From: Ephydatia muelleri
Taxonomy: Eukaryota; Porifera; Demospongiae; Spongillida; Spongillidae
Assembly: GCA_013339895.1 (NCBI GenBank)
Contig: JABACO010000004.1
Coordinates: forward strand, 12,938,244-13,002,243
Reading direction: 5' to 3'
DNA: 64,000 bases
The translations under genes were made by a program, and so were the position numbers. This document shows positions 11,443 through 22,863 of the stretch, one piece after another. The notes under the pieces were generated by a model, which was not told the DNA's origin, searched no databases, and worked only from the letters and a program-made list of their open reading frames with translations. Numbering within the stretch: position 1 is the first letter of the stretch; every line of letters starts with the position of its first letter.

Positions 11443-12359
11443 CGAGTAGACCCTATGGCAGACAGCTATGAAATGAATCATATGGTGGTAAACACGACTG
11501 TAGAAACAGTTTGATACCAAAAAGCAAGCAGAGCTATGGAATGGACTCCACAGAGAGGTATTTCTAAAAGACTGCAGACAAGTATGGAGTGGACCTAACA
11601 GTAGAGAACCCCCTGTCACAGATATCTACGGAGTTTGCCGTACAACAGGCAACTTTGCAGTGAACCCTATTGTAGTCAGCCATGGAGTGGACCCTCGACT
11701 TCTGTGCTGCGCCTACCTTTGTTGAACCTTGTTGTATGCTGCTATGTAAAAGTTTTGCATATGTACTGTTCAACATGTCAGCTATTGAACATACATGTAG
11801 TAACTTGCCTACTGCCCTAGACCAGACCAACCAGGAACATAAAGATAGGGCTAGTAATGACATTCACCACTAAGCAGAGCGGTTGTCCTAGCAGTGAATA
11901 TCATTACTAGCCTATCTATGATGGTTGTTGGTAGAAGGTCAGACGGTCAGGGCATGTTTTGAGACAACTATCATACTACCTAGAGTCCACTTCATGCATG
12001 GCTGACACTGTTCTACATGTACCAGCCTTTATACATGTACATGAATACGATAACCAATAGCTGCACGTACGTGTACAGGAACTACATGTACAGTTATGTA
12101 TATCATATGCAAACTTGACATACTCATGTACATGTAGCAGACTTAGCATAAGGTTCAACAAAAGTGCTCAGGTGATCTTTAAGGAATAGCTGTAGGGCCA
12201 GCACAAGGGGTAGGGTGGAGTCCACTAAAAGGAGAGTCCACTTCATGGCTGACACTGTTCGCTGTAAAAGGGTTCACTCCATGTCTGACACTGTTCACTA
12301 TAAGGAATAGCTGTGGCTGTGGGGGGGGGGGGGGGGGTTGGGTGGAGTCCACTCAATAG
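11443..12359. other. Inner left-arm remnant, no gene
   Basis: The sequence continues the GTGGACC...GGCAGACA arm repeats to about 11700, then is unique, and returns to the minisatellite theme at about 12190-12359. An imperfect hairpin lies at 11843-11919: GGCTAGTAATGA pairs with TCATTACTAGCC. A run of G is at 12321-12337. Confidence 0.6.
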
Positions 12360-12531
12360 TGTAACAAGTATTGTATTACCAGTAAAAGGGTCTTACACGA
12401 GACTGACTGACACATACATAAAGACATACAGGGTATTATATAGTCTCAGAAAGTTCTAGAATGTTCTAGCAGGCTTCTTCTTGCATGACTGGCAATTAGA
12501 AGTAGATGTGTTAATAATGACCTCTGTTACA
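12360..12531 (-). repeat. 3' LTR of gypsy 1
   Basis: 172 bp, TG...CA ends. It differs from the other LTR at about 12409 and at the GCAATTAGAAG/GCAATTAGCAG position. Confidence 0.95.
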
Positions 12532-12547
12532 TAATTCCCCCCTCCAA
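12532..12547 (-). other. Polypurine tract of gypsy 1
   Basis: On the minus strand the bases just before the 3' LTR are GGAGGGGGGAATTA, the expected plus-strand primer of reverse transcription. Confidence 0.75.
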
Positions 12548-12566
12548 GCCTTGCGTCCCTGCAAGG

Positions 12567-15500
12567 TTAATGGCCATTATCTCTGTATCTCAATGGTGGT
12601 TGTCTGTTTCTGGGAGGATTCCTTCTCAGTAGCTCTGGTGGTGCTAGATCAGGTGCAGCATCTTGTAACGCAACAATGGGGTCATTTAGGACATCAGGGC
12701 CCTGCACTTCTATTATGTCATCCTCATGAACGACTTCCTGTTGTGTTGCATCTTGGTCCTGCTCTACATACGCAAAGCACTCCGCGCTGTTGGGCTTGGA
12801 GGAGCTTGCTTCACTGTTTGTGTGCGCTTGGATGGCAGGCAAATCAGGGTTGCTGTAGCACAGCTTCAGCCGATTTCTATGAACAATTTGGCACTTTGCT
12901 CCACCAATTATTTGTATTTTGTAATTTACAGAGCTCAGTTTGTCAACAACTGTATAAGGTCCTCGCCATAGGGAGGCCAATTTTCTAGTTGTACCTGTTT
13001 TCACAGCTGGGACATACAACCACACTCTATCTCCTACTTGCAATTGGCCTTCCCCAGTGCTTAGCTTATCAGCTTCTTGTTTTTGGCGTTGGTGAGCAAC
13101 ATCCAGGTGTTTACGTACCGAAGAGAATGCGGCTCGAAGTGACTGTTGCAATCTCTGGACATAACTTGGCAACTCCTTCTGTTCCTCACCTTGCCCCAAC
13201 ATCACATCGATTGGCAGTGTAGGTGAGCGACCAAACATAACCAGGAAGGGGGTGTATCCTGTAGAATCATGGATAGCAGTACGATATGCAAATAATGCAT
13301 TTTGTATATGCTCATCCCAATCTCTTTGATGGTCAGCAAAAACCTTTGCTAGCATTGATTCAAGAGTACGATTGAACCGTTCTACCTGGCCATTTCCCTC
13401 TGGGTGGTATGCTGTGGTTTGTGTCCTATTAATGCCCAGTGTTGCACAAAGAGATTTAATTACCTCACTCACAAGGTTGGCCCCCTGATCACTGTGTAGA
13501 TACCGTGGTACCCCATAACGGCACACAATCTCATTCACCAACACTTTAGCTAGAGTGACACTGTCAGTTTTGGCCAAAGGAAAGGCTTCTACCCATTTGG
13601 TGAAAAGATCGGTCACTACCAGGATGTATTTATTTCCACAGGAAGAGGTAGGCAAGGGGCCCATAATATCCCATGACAGCTTTTCAAATGGATAGTTGCT
13701 CTTGATGGTACCAATAGGCGAATGCTGTTTAGGGACTGGATTGTTCCTCTTCTGACAACGATCACACTGCTGTATAGCATTCTTGACATCAAGGTCACAC
13801 CCAGGCCAGTAGAAACGCTCTCTCAGTTTTTCTAGAGTTTTGTGAACACCCAAATGCCCTGACTTGTCATGCAACTGCTCAATGACAAGTGGCCGCAAGG
13901 TAACTGGTACTACTACTTGAGGGGGGTGGCTACCACCAATCAAGAGACGACACAAAACACCATCATTCATTAAGTACCTGTACTTCCCTCTCTTATCTGT
14001 CGACTCCCCATTTTTTAGCGCCTCGATGATCTGAGAAGTGTACACATCTTTGACCTGTTCTTGCCTTAGCTTCTCTGTGTCTTCAATGCAGGTTATTCCA
14101 CACACCTCTCTCACCTTATCATCATGTAACTGGGACTGTGGTGGATCCTCCATACCTTGTGGTCTTCGTGACAGGCCATCAGCATTCCCATTATTTCTGC
14201 CTGGTCTGTACAGCACTTTCATATCAAACTGCTGCAGGAAAAGAAGCCATCTAGTTATACGTCCCCCTGTGTCCTTGAGACCCTGGAGAGAGGTTAGTGG
14301 GTTATGGTCAGTAAACAAGGTGAAGGTTCGGCCATACAGGTATGGGTAAAATTCTTTAACAGCTGCAACGACTGCTAAAGCTTCCCTCTCCACAGTTGAA
14401 TAATTACGCTCAGCCTTATTCAACTGACGACTCCAGTAAGATATGACCCTCTCAACACCATTGATTTTCTGACTAAGGACACCGCCTACTGCAAACTCTG
14501 AAGCATCAGTTGCTAGGATGAATGGTTGCTGAAAGCAAGGGTAGGCCAAAATTGGTGACATTGTGAGCTTTTGCTTCAACAGTGAAAATGCATCGTCGCA
14601 TTCATTACTCCACTTGTAGCCTCCAGCTGTTTTCCGAGTGAGCTTGTGGAGGGGTTCAGCAATAGCAGAATAGCCTTCAATGAATCGCCGATAGTAGTTT
14701 GCTAAACCAAGGAAATGGCGCAGTTCTTTGATGTTGTGGGGAGCAGGATACATCGAGACAGCTCTCAATTTTTCTGGATCAGCTTGGACTCCTTGCTGGG
14801 AGACAATGTGCCCCAGGTAGCATATCTGGTTTTGAGCAAAATGGCACTTGCTAGGCTTAAGTCTAAGTCCTGCTGCAGCCAAATGTTCAAGAACAGTTTG
14901 TAACCGTTCCAAATGTTGCGGAAATGTGGCACTAAACACAATGATGTCATCTATGTATATCAAGCACTGTTCATATGTCAACCCAGCCAGAACACACTCC
15001 ATAAGTCTTTGAAATGTTGCTGGGGCATTGGTGAGCCCAAAAGGCATTACGTTAAACTCGTAGTGCCCACCCTGTGTTGAGAACGCAGTCTTCTCCTTGT
15101 CCAGATCTGCCATTTCAACTTGCCAATACCCCGATGCTAAGTCAAGAGTAGAAAAGAATCGAGATCCCGAAAGTGATTCCAGAGTGGCATCTATCCTTGG
15201 CACTGAGTGGATAAGCATCCTTGTGTGTTACCGCATTAAGCTTCCTGTAATCAATACAGAACCTCCATTTCCCATCCTTTTTCTTTGCCATCACAACTGG
15301 AGATGACCATGGGCTGTTGCTCTTCTGAATCACACCTTGTTCCAGCATCTTCTGGATCTCTGTTCTCACTGTACTCTGAAGTGCAAATGGAATTCTGCGT
15401 AGTGGTTGTCGGATCGGTGGCCCATCAGTCTTGATTGTGTGTTTCACTACTGAAGTCCGACCAAGAGGACCCTTCTCTGTTGCAAATTGTGTGCGGAATT

Positions 15501-16494
15501 TCCATATGAGCTGTTTCAACTTTTCTTGCTGAGAATGGTCCAAGTTAGCCCCAGTCAGATCAACATCTGGCATTGTGTCACTCTCTAACCCACTAGTATC
15601 ATCTTTGTTCACAGTCATCACAATTGCACTAGAATTGAAACTAGCCACTGTAGTACCCGAATGCAAAGTAATCGATTCATGTCCCGTATTAATAACTTGC
15701 ACAACTACTCCATTACATCGGTCTACTGTATTCAAGCTTCTTGCAATCAGTAATCTACCCTGACCCTTGTAATCGGGCTCCAGTAGCCCTTCTTGTCCTA
15801 AAATCACGCCAGGGTATTGGATTCTGCAACTAATTAGCCGTTTGGATCGCGCTGGTATTTGAGTAGTTTCGGGGACTGTGACTGTGGCTATGATCGGTGT
15901 AAGAGTTGTTGCTGGTGCTATTAACGGCAGTGAACTACGCGTTGTGTTTAGCGACAGCGTATTCCTAACACAGTCAATTACTGCCCCATATTGCGTAATA
16001 AGAAAGTCCACCCCCAGCAAGCAGTCAACGGTAAGTTTTCGAACAACTACAAATGAGTGCGTATTAACGAAATCACCAATGGTAATCGGAATATTAACAC
16101 GGCCTATGACATCTAGTGGACTGCCATTCGCTCCGACGGTGAGTAGCGTAGTTTTGTCAATTTCTGAACGACTGCTGGAAGGTAAAATGTCGAGAGTAAC
16201 CACAGAGACCGCGGCGCCCGAGTCTACCAAAAAATCAATTGGTCTCTCCCCCAATAACCCGCGCACGCGAAGCGTAGTGTGATCTACTCCACATACCTTA
16301 ACTGGGTCTTCCTCTTCTGAATCGCCGCGATAGGGTCCTTGACGGCGTGGTCGCTCCGAATTTCGGGGCTCACTAGTTGGGCAGTTGCGGCTGAAGCTCG
16401 CGCGGGTCTTCACACTTCTCTGCAGCTGGAGGCGTCGTTTTCGTACGAACCACTTGCACAGGTGTTTCGTGCTTCTCACTCCCTTGAAATGCAA
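12567..16494 (-). pseudogene. gypsy 1 pol: protease, RT, RNase H, integrase, one frameshift
   Basis: The first part (16494 to about 15205) has the protease motif [12 protein letters not shown] and the first RT blocks ([27 protein letters not shown]). The frame then jumps at about 15200-15207, where four extra bases appear to sit between YPL and PRID. The second part (to 12567) continues RT with [14 protein letters not shown] and YIDD, RNase H with LATDASEFAVGG, the H2C2 finger of integrase (HLGVHKTL... CDRCQ), the integrase core (WDIMGPLP, HSDQGANL, YHPEGNGQVERFNRTLE) and a C-terminal tail. Apart from the shift, catalytic residues look intact. Confidence 0.9.
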
Positions 16495-16990
16495 GGGCGC
16501 GCTCGACGGCCAACGCCTCCTTCAGTGCATCCTCCGGTTTGTTCGGGGTCCCCTTGAGCAAGATGTGTCTGGTGATCTCCGGACGAAAACCGCCGAGGAA
16601 CCCCTGCAGCAGAACGGCAGACTTTGTTGTATCCTCGTTGGGGTAGGCCTCTTTAAACAACCTCGTTAGATCTATCTCGTAGTCCCTAACTGACTCGTAG
16701 GCGCCTTGCTTGCGCTCCGAGAACGCCTTAGCGGAGGTCAACGAGTCCCGCGTTATGCCTGCTCTGTCACTCAAAGCTTGTTTCAGCTTCGTCAGAGTTT
16801 CTTTCTCCTCCGCGCTGAGGGAAATGAATATTTCCACACGTTTCCCACGAAGTAGTGCAGGGAGCATAAGGAGCTTCTTCTCATCATCCCATTTACTGGC
16901 AGCCGCAACCAAATGGAACCTGGTCCAAGAACGTTCAAAATCATCGGTAGTAATTTCCGGGAGAGGTAGGCTTGACGTCGAGGTTGCCAT
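16373..16990 (-). CDS. gypsy 1 gag
   Basis: The ATG at 16990 is the first after the primer site and begins [20 protein letters not shown]; the frame has 205 codons. It overlaps the pol frame at 16494-16373, as for a -1/+1 frameshift arrangement. The sequence [20 protein letters not shown] is typical of gypsy capsid. No CCHC knuckle is visible; the expected region near the end keeps only isolated Cys, so the nucleocapsid finger may have been lost or shifted out of frame. Confidence 0.8.
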   Translation of the reverse strand: MATSTSSLPLPEITTDDFERSWTRFHLVAAASKWDDEKKLLMLPALLRGKRVEIFISLSAEEKETLTKLKQALSDRAGITRDSLTSAKAFSERKQGAYESVRDYEIDLTRLFKEAYPNEDTTKSAVLLQGFLGGFRPEITRHILLKGTPNKPEDALKEALAVERALAFQGSEKHETPVQVVRTKTTPPAAEKCEDPRELQPQLPN

Positions 16991-16993
16991 CCT

Positions 16994-17011
16994 ATCCCAC
17001 CGCTGCCACCA
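16994..17011 (-). other. Primer binding site, tRNA-Leu type
   Basis: The plus strand reads TCCCACCGCTGCCACCA directly beside the 5' LTR (one base apart). This equals the 3' end of metazoan tRNA-Leu(AAG) including CCA as I remember it, so minus-strand DNA is probably primed by tRNA-Leu. Confidence 0.75.
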
Positions 17012-17012
17012 A

Positions 17013-17184
17013 TGTAACAAGTATTGTATTACCAGTAAAAGGGTCTTACACGAGACTGACTGACCCATACATAAAGACATACAGGGTATTATATAGTCTC
17101 AGAAAGTTCTAGAATGTTCTAGCAGGCTTCTTCTTGCATGACTGGCAATTAGCAGTAGATGTGTTAATAATGACCTCTGTTACA
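17013..17184 (-). repeat. 5' LTR of gypsy 1
   Basis: 172 bp, TGTAAC...GTTACA. It is followed by ATAG, the target duplication. Confidence 0.95.
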
Positions 17185-17188
17185 ATAG

Positions 17189-18085
17189 CACAGGGTAGGG
17201 TGGAGTGCATTAATAAGAGGGTCCACTCCATGGCTGACACTGTTCGCTGTAAGGAATAGCTGTAGGGGGTAGGGTGGAGTCCACTCAATAGCATATAGTA
17301 GGGTGGAGTCCACTCAATATAGTACAGGGTTGGAGTCCATTCAAAAGAGGGTGATCACTGTAAGGAATAGCTGTAGGGTGCAGCACAGGGGGGTAGGGTG
17401 GAGTCTACTCAATAGCACAGGGTAGGGTGGAGTCCACTCAATAGCACAGGGTAGGGTGGAGTCTACTCAATAGCACAGGGTAGGGTGGAGTCCACTCAAT
17501 AGGGTAGGGTGGAGTCCACTCAATAGCACAGGGTAGGGTGGAGTCCACTCAATAGCACAGGGTAGGGTGGAGTCCACTCAATAGCACAGGGTAGGGTGGA
17601 GTCCACTCAATAGCACAGGGTAGGGTGGAGTCCACTCAATAGCACAGGGTAGGGTGGAGTCCCTCAATAGCACAGGGGTGGGGTAGGGTGGAGTCCACTC
17701 AATAGCACAGGGTAGGGTGGAGTCCCTCAATAGCACAGGGTAGGGTGGAGTCCACTCAATAGCACAGGGTAGGGTGGAGTCCACTCAATAGCACAGGGTA
17801 GGGTGGAGTCCACTCAATAGCACAGGGTAGGGTGGAGTCCACTCAGCACAGGGTAGGGTGGAGTCCACTCAATAGCACAGGGTAGGGTGGAGTCCACTCA
17901 ATAGCACAGGGGTAGGGTGGAGTCCACTCAATAGCACAGGGTAGGGTGGAGTCCACTCAATAGCACAGGGTAGGGTGGAGTCCACTCAATAGCACGGGTG
18001 GAGTCCATTCAATAGCACAGGGTAGGGTGGAGTCCACTCAATAGCACAGGGTAGGGTGGAGTCCACTCAATAGCACAGGAGGGTG
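17189..18085. repeat. 29-bp minisatellite, right inner array
   Basis: About 30 head-to-tail units of AGCACAGGGTAGGGTGGAGT plus CCACTCAAT run with few changes; some units have small deletions or an extra G. The array is interrupted at its left end by gypsy 1. Stop-free frames here are artefacts. Confidence 0.95.
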
Positions 18086-18598
18086 GCATTCACTCAAAAG
18101 AGGGTTCACTCCATAGCTGACACTGTTCACTGTAAGGAATAGCTGTATAAGTAATTCTACAATCTGTGGTTTCCCTACATGAACATGTACAATTCCACCC
18201 CTATAACCAAAACAACACCTGGCAAGCAGCACATGCAGGGGACATCTATGCTCCATACAGCATCACAACAAAACAAATTGATTGTACCTTGATATCTAAA
18301 TCTTTGGCAACTCTAGAAAATTTAAAGCAGATTGGAAAGTGCCCCCTTTGTTAATTTAAAATGCCACACATCTATGTGGCGAGTTCTCAAAAGAACTTAA
18401 TAAGATGACCCCTTAACAAAAGGTGTACAGAGATGACTGGACTTATTGACACAGATGTATGGTGTACAGGTGACCCCTTAACGACACATACATAAGGTGT
18501 ACAGAGATGACCCTTTAATGACACAGGCGTATGATGTATACTGCAGAGGTGACCTTAAACTACATAAAAAACATGCATCTCACAATATGGTTCGTTTG
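18086..18598. other. No gene; short degenerate repeats
   Basis: At 18410-18560 a loose unit recurs (GGTGTACAGAGATGAC, GACACA, CCCTTAA), about 50-60 bp long and repeated three or four times. No coding sequence was recognised. Confidence 0.5.
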
Positions 18599-20247
18599 TC
18601 ATGAACCATGCTTGGTCTTGTTGATCTTGTTGTGAGTGTAGAGTGCGCCATACTTCTTGCCACACACCGAACAGGAAAATGGCCTGTCAATTTCAGATTT
18701 TTTCCTACGCCTGCGCTTGGATGGACCCTGGCTTCCTTTGTCAACACTGGAATTGCCTGCCTTAGTGGCACCACTGGAATTGTCGGCCTTAGTGGCATCA
18801 CCGTGTTCATCACATGGAACAGCAGGCAGCTTGTGAGTGTTCATTTTGTAGAGCCGAGCTACTGGCATACCTCTTGCCACATACAGTGCACTGGTAGGCA
18901 AGGATCAGTTCAGACCTGGGTCTGCGTTTCTACCTGCCAGAAACACAACCATCCTCTCCGTCTTGCACTTCACTGTATGTGTCCTCTGCAGACTCATGAC
19001 CCTCACTCAACAGTAGGTGAGTGAGGAATGGCAGTTGAAGGTCCAGGTTGGTCGCTTTCTGGTAGGGATGAAGCATTACCAGAGTCGGGCCCTGAGCCTG
19101 GTGGAGGCTTTGGACACACCCTGTCCCTTTTTTGGGGGTCACGAACGTGTTCCCTCACCCTTTCATACAGGTACAGTGACCACGTCAGGGACAATCCACT
19201 GGGTTGTAATAACAGGTGGCATCACTTGGCTCTGATAAGCATCCTTTATGTCCATTATGGCCACTCCAGCCCTCAGCATGGTCACCTCGGTGGGGTTTGC
19301 GTCCGATGGCAAAGTCTTCATTTTCATGACACCTGGGTGTTTGCGGTCAAACCGGAATGTGTAGTAGCGGCCTAGGCCAGCCAGAGGAGTAAACCACTGG
19401 CCCAGAAAGGCTTCCAGTCATAGTAGTGCCAGTCCTGGTACAGCTGTGGCACACATGTGACGTCCTGCCTACACTGCCGGACACAGTCTGCTAGGTCGTC
19501 CATATCATCTACATGGTCCTGTCTTCGGTAGTACTTCTTGAACAGGCCAAAGTAGGAATCGGGTCTGAACTTTGTGTGCCCAGGTAGCATGAGGTTCAGC
19601 TGGATGGTGTCATGTTGTCCAGTGATGACCCGCCAGGCCAGGTACCACATCATGGTGGTGTTCTTGTTCTGGCCCACACAGTTGTCGGCCTGAAGTGTTA
19701 CACGTCTCTCTCCCAGTCCATGTAGGTGGAAGAAGGCATGCACCAAGCTGACCACCACCCCAGCCCCTTTGCCAGCCTGCTCTGCCTTGTCAATTAGGAA
19801 GAACACCTGGTGGCACAGCGGCTCACAACACACACCAAACACCTGGACCTTGCGAGGTGTCCTGAAAAATAAAGTGCCCCTTTGCTGTGAGCTGTAGGGC
19901 AGTGACACATGCTGGCAGTAGTCAAAGGAGTACTGCATCTGACATCAGGGCCCTGGATTCCAACTGACCCAGGATCTGGTCATGCTCCTTCTGTCTCTTC
20001 CTTCCCCATTCCTTCTCAGCCTCCTCAATGTTTGCATTGTAGGCATCACAAAATGCCTTTGCCTTAATGAGGTGCTGGGTGTATTTGTCATTTATTGTTT
20101 TGCGCTGTTCATCAGAAAGGCTGTGCCTCAACGTGACCAACATCTGATCACACTTGTCAGATCGCTGCGTGCAGGTTGGATCTTGATGTTGGAGCAGTGC
20201 TTGTGCCAGAGTGTAATAAATGACACGTACTTCACCACATGTGCACA
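18599..20247 (-). pseudogene. DUF7869-type transposase-like gene, broken
   Basis: Read on the minus strand, 20247 to about 19925 encodes a charged coiled segment (TCTQRSDKCDQMLVTLRHSL). Then 19938-19372 encodes the core with YSFDYCQHVSLPYSSQQ, FRTPRKVQVFGVCCE, LQADNCVGQNKNTTMMWYLA and LPGHTKFRPDSYFGLFKKYY. I recall this pattern as DUF7869, common in invertebrate transposon-like proteins. The frame shifts near 19400, then continues (LGRYYTFRFDRKHPGVMKMK) to about 19190. Two C2H2-like fingers follow at about 18900-18830 (YQCTVCGKRYASSSALQ) and 18680-18600 (FSCSVCGKKYG). The 5' end stops abruptly at the minisatellite (20248), so the start is missing. Being between the inverted arms, it is the candidate transposase of the foldback element; that link is inference. 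Confidence 0.65.
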
Positions 20248-20690
20248 GTTGGTAGGGTGGACTCCACTCAATAGCACGGGGTAGAGTGGAGTGCATTAAT
20301 AAGAGGGTCCACTCTCTGGCTGACGCTGTTCGCTGTAAGGGGTAGGGTGGAGTCCACTCAATAGCACAGGGGGTAGGGTGGAGTCCACTCAATAGTACAG
20401 GGTAGGGTGAAATGCACTCGAAGGCTGACACAGATCACTGTAAAGAATAGCTGTAGGTGGGTGGAGTCCACTAAATACCACAGGAGGGTGGAATGCACTC
20501 GAAGAAAGGTCCACTCCATGGCTGACACTGATCACTGTAAGGAATAGCTGTGTGGGGGGGGGGGGATTGGGTGGAGTCCACTCAATAGCACAGGGTAGGG
20601 TTGAGTCTACTCAATAGCACAGGGTAGGGTGGAGTCCACTCAATAGCACAGAGTCCATTCAAAAGAGGGTCCACTCCATGGCTGACATGA
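20248..20690. repeat. 29-bp minisatellite, right outer array
   Basis: Degenerate units of the same GGTAGGGTGGAGTCCACTCA theme, mixed with GGGTCCACTCCATGGCTGAC blocks that mirror 9836-9900 and 10420-10450 of the left arm. Confidence 0.85.
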
Positions 20691-21711
20691 CAATCACTGG
20701 AAGGAATAGCTGTATGGTCCACTCCACAGCTGCTTGCAAAGTTACATACATGTCTGTCTGCTTCTCAGCTGTCAGTGTCCACTGCTGTGAGGTTCTACCA
20801 TATGGTCCACTCTACAGTTGTCTGCCTACTGTATGATCCACTCCGATGTCTGCCGTAGGGTCCACTCAGTAGGGTCCACTCAATACAGTATACATGTCTG
20901 CAGTAGAGTCCATTCCATACAGTACAATGTTGATGTCTGTCGTAGGGTCCACACTACTTATTTGTATTGTCTACTATAGGGTCCACTCCACACTTTGTTG
21001 GTAGTTGTTCCACTGTGTTCTGGACACACCTATCTGCCTGCCATCTCTACAGCTGTTTACTGCACTCTGGATTCCACTGTGGAATCCATTCCACAGCTGT
21101 GCCTGGCTTGTTGATAGTAATAGATATGAACTTTTTCCTCTGTCCTATTTTCTGCCATAGGGTCCATTACATACATGTAGCTGCCTGCCTTAAGTTTCGT
21201 TTGCTGTAGTGCTAATTCCACTGCTGTCTGCCGTAGGATCCACTCCATAGTAGTTGCGTACTTCATGCAGTTACTCCACTGTCTGCTCCACAGCTATCTG
21301 CCATACTCCACAGCTGTCCACATATCCACTAGTCGTCTGCCTGCTCCACAGCTATCTGCCATCGATCGCTACCGCTCTCAAACTTCTTCGTCGGATTGAT
21401 CTTATATCTTGTCGTCTTCGCACCGTTCGAAATTACACGCGCAAGTCAGCGTCTAAAACTTAAACCGAAAGCAGTAAACAATTCAGGTCCCCAGACTACT
21501 TAACTATTACGTTACGCAATAAATCACGCGATAACAGTGGTGGTGGTTTATGAATTTCATGTGCTTCGGTGATTCCGCGTAGGTACAACGGCGCGATTCG
21601 AGCGGGAAACTTGAACTAACTTTGCACGGTTGTATCTCTGTAACGGATTGCACAAAAATTAACGAACAGAACAAATCGATAGGTATAGGACCTCTCTACC
21701 TACAGACCGAA

Positions 21712-22863
21712 TAGACCCCTCCTATACCATGCACGCTTCCCTCCCAATGATACACTTCTCCATATTGGGTGCGTCATCTGTTGTGCACGCCACTGTCATC
21801 ACAGCTTCCACTAGTACACCACAATACGACATTACACACACTGCGCCACAGCATTTAGTATGCAGAGTCTGCATACCAACCATATGCAGATGAGTATCAT
21901 TGAAGTGTTCATATGCAGACGTCTGCATATGAACACTTCAATGATACCTGTCTGCATATGGTTGATATGCAGACTCTGCACAGCTCTGCATACTAAATGC
22001 TGTGGCGCAGTGACATCTGTCTCTATTACATAATCAAACTACATGTTCTTACTCCAACATCTAAGTGCTTCATCTGTTGCAGCATAACTTGTCATGGACT
22101 GGACCCGTAGACTGCAATACAACACCTCACAATCTGTCCTTAAAACTATTACACAAATCAAAACTACTGAGTCTGAGCGGGGGACTGAAATAAAACCTGT
22201 ATTTGGGATAGATGAGTCCACATCTCTCACCAGGAAAAACCCCGGTGGCAAACCCTCTATCAGAGGAAATCCACTCTTTTGGGGAAAACCGCTAACTAGC
22301 ACCGCTCAGCTCAATACATAACAAAATAAATCAGAACATGTTCTTCTCTTCTTTTGTTTTCTGCCACCAATTCCAATGCCCAGCCATGAGACCTGATCTC
22401 TTCCCAGGTGATATGATACACCTTAGTACCTGCACTTTGCAGAGGATATGGGGGGGGGGGGGGGGGGGGGGGGGGTGGGGTACAGCAGCCGTGCACACGC
22501 AACAGACGCCTAGATTGTCTTAAACTCTGAAGATTCCACTCTATATACCCCCCTACACGTGGCATATGCGTACACGCATCCTTAACACCAATCAACAACA
22601 CTGCACATGATGCATCTCTGTCAACGCCAATCAACAACACTGCACCTGATGCATCTACCAATTAACACTCCAATCAACCCACTATGTACCATTGCTCGAT
22701 GCACTTTGCTATATTCATATATATAGGAGCTTATTTTCTGTCTAATTCGTTCCTCAAACGACAGAAAAGTATATTTCCCTTTAAGAAGAACTCCGGACGT
22801 GACATCACTAATCAACGTACTTCACGAATTGGGTTAAGTATACGTTAATGAGTGAAGGGTCTA
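21712..22863. mobile_element. 1152-bp insertion with TA-type ends
   Basis: Comparison with the left arm shows the exact boundaries: the uninterrupted sequence ACCGAA-TTTGAAG is split here. The insert begins TAGACCCCT and ends AGGGTCTA, so it has about 10-bp inverted termini, or 8 bp plus a TA duplication. It contains a 170-bp palindrome, a G-run of about 27 bases near 22450-22476 and no recognisable protein, so it is non-autonomous. Confidence 0.8.
21841..22010. repeat. Large near-perfect palindrome
   Basis: Centred at 21920/21921 (CAGAC|GTCTG). The arms share CTGCGCCACAGCATTTAGTA, TGCAGAGTCTGCAT, CATATGCAGA and ATCATTGAAGTGTTCATATG. The right arm is slightly longer because of small insertions. 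Confidence 0.9.

Larger units (their letters stand above)
12360..17184 (-). mobile_element. Ty3/gypsy retrotransposon 1, 4825 bp
   Basis: Two 172-bp LTRs (TGTAAC...GTTACA) bound gag and pol read on the minus strand. The 4-bp flank ATAG occurs at 12356-12359 and 17185-17188. The insertion site is inside the minisatellite unit (CTCAATAG then CACAGGG), so the element arrived after the array formed. The LTRs differ at two positions by eye, which implies a young insertion. The order is gag, protease, RT, RNase H, integrase, as in Ty3/gypsy. The pol frame is broken within RT, so this copy is not autonomous. It carries no env-like frame. Confidence 0.95.

Noticed and set aside
12551-12988. 145-codon plus-strand frame
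   Set aside because: It is antisense to the integrase tail of gypsy 1.
16990-17011. Fragment of a tRNA gene
   Set aside because: Only the 3' end matches and it lies beside an LTR, so it is a primer binding site.
17189-18085. Telomere-like repeat (GGGTAGGGT)
   Set aside because: The unit is 29 bp and is tied to the foldback arms; no TTAGGG array is present.
20967-21463. Plus-strand frames in the right arm that repeat frames in the left arm
   Set aside because: They only mirror the inverted repeat and have no recognisable protein; conservation is explained by the arms being copies.
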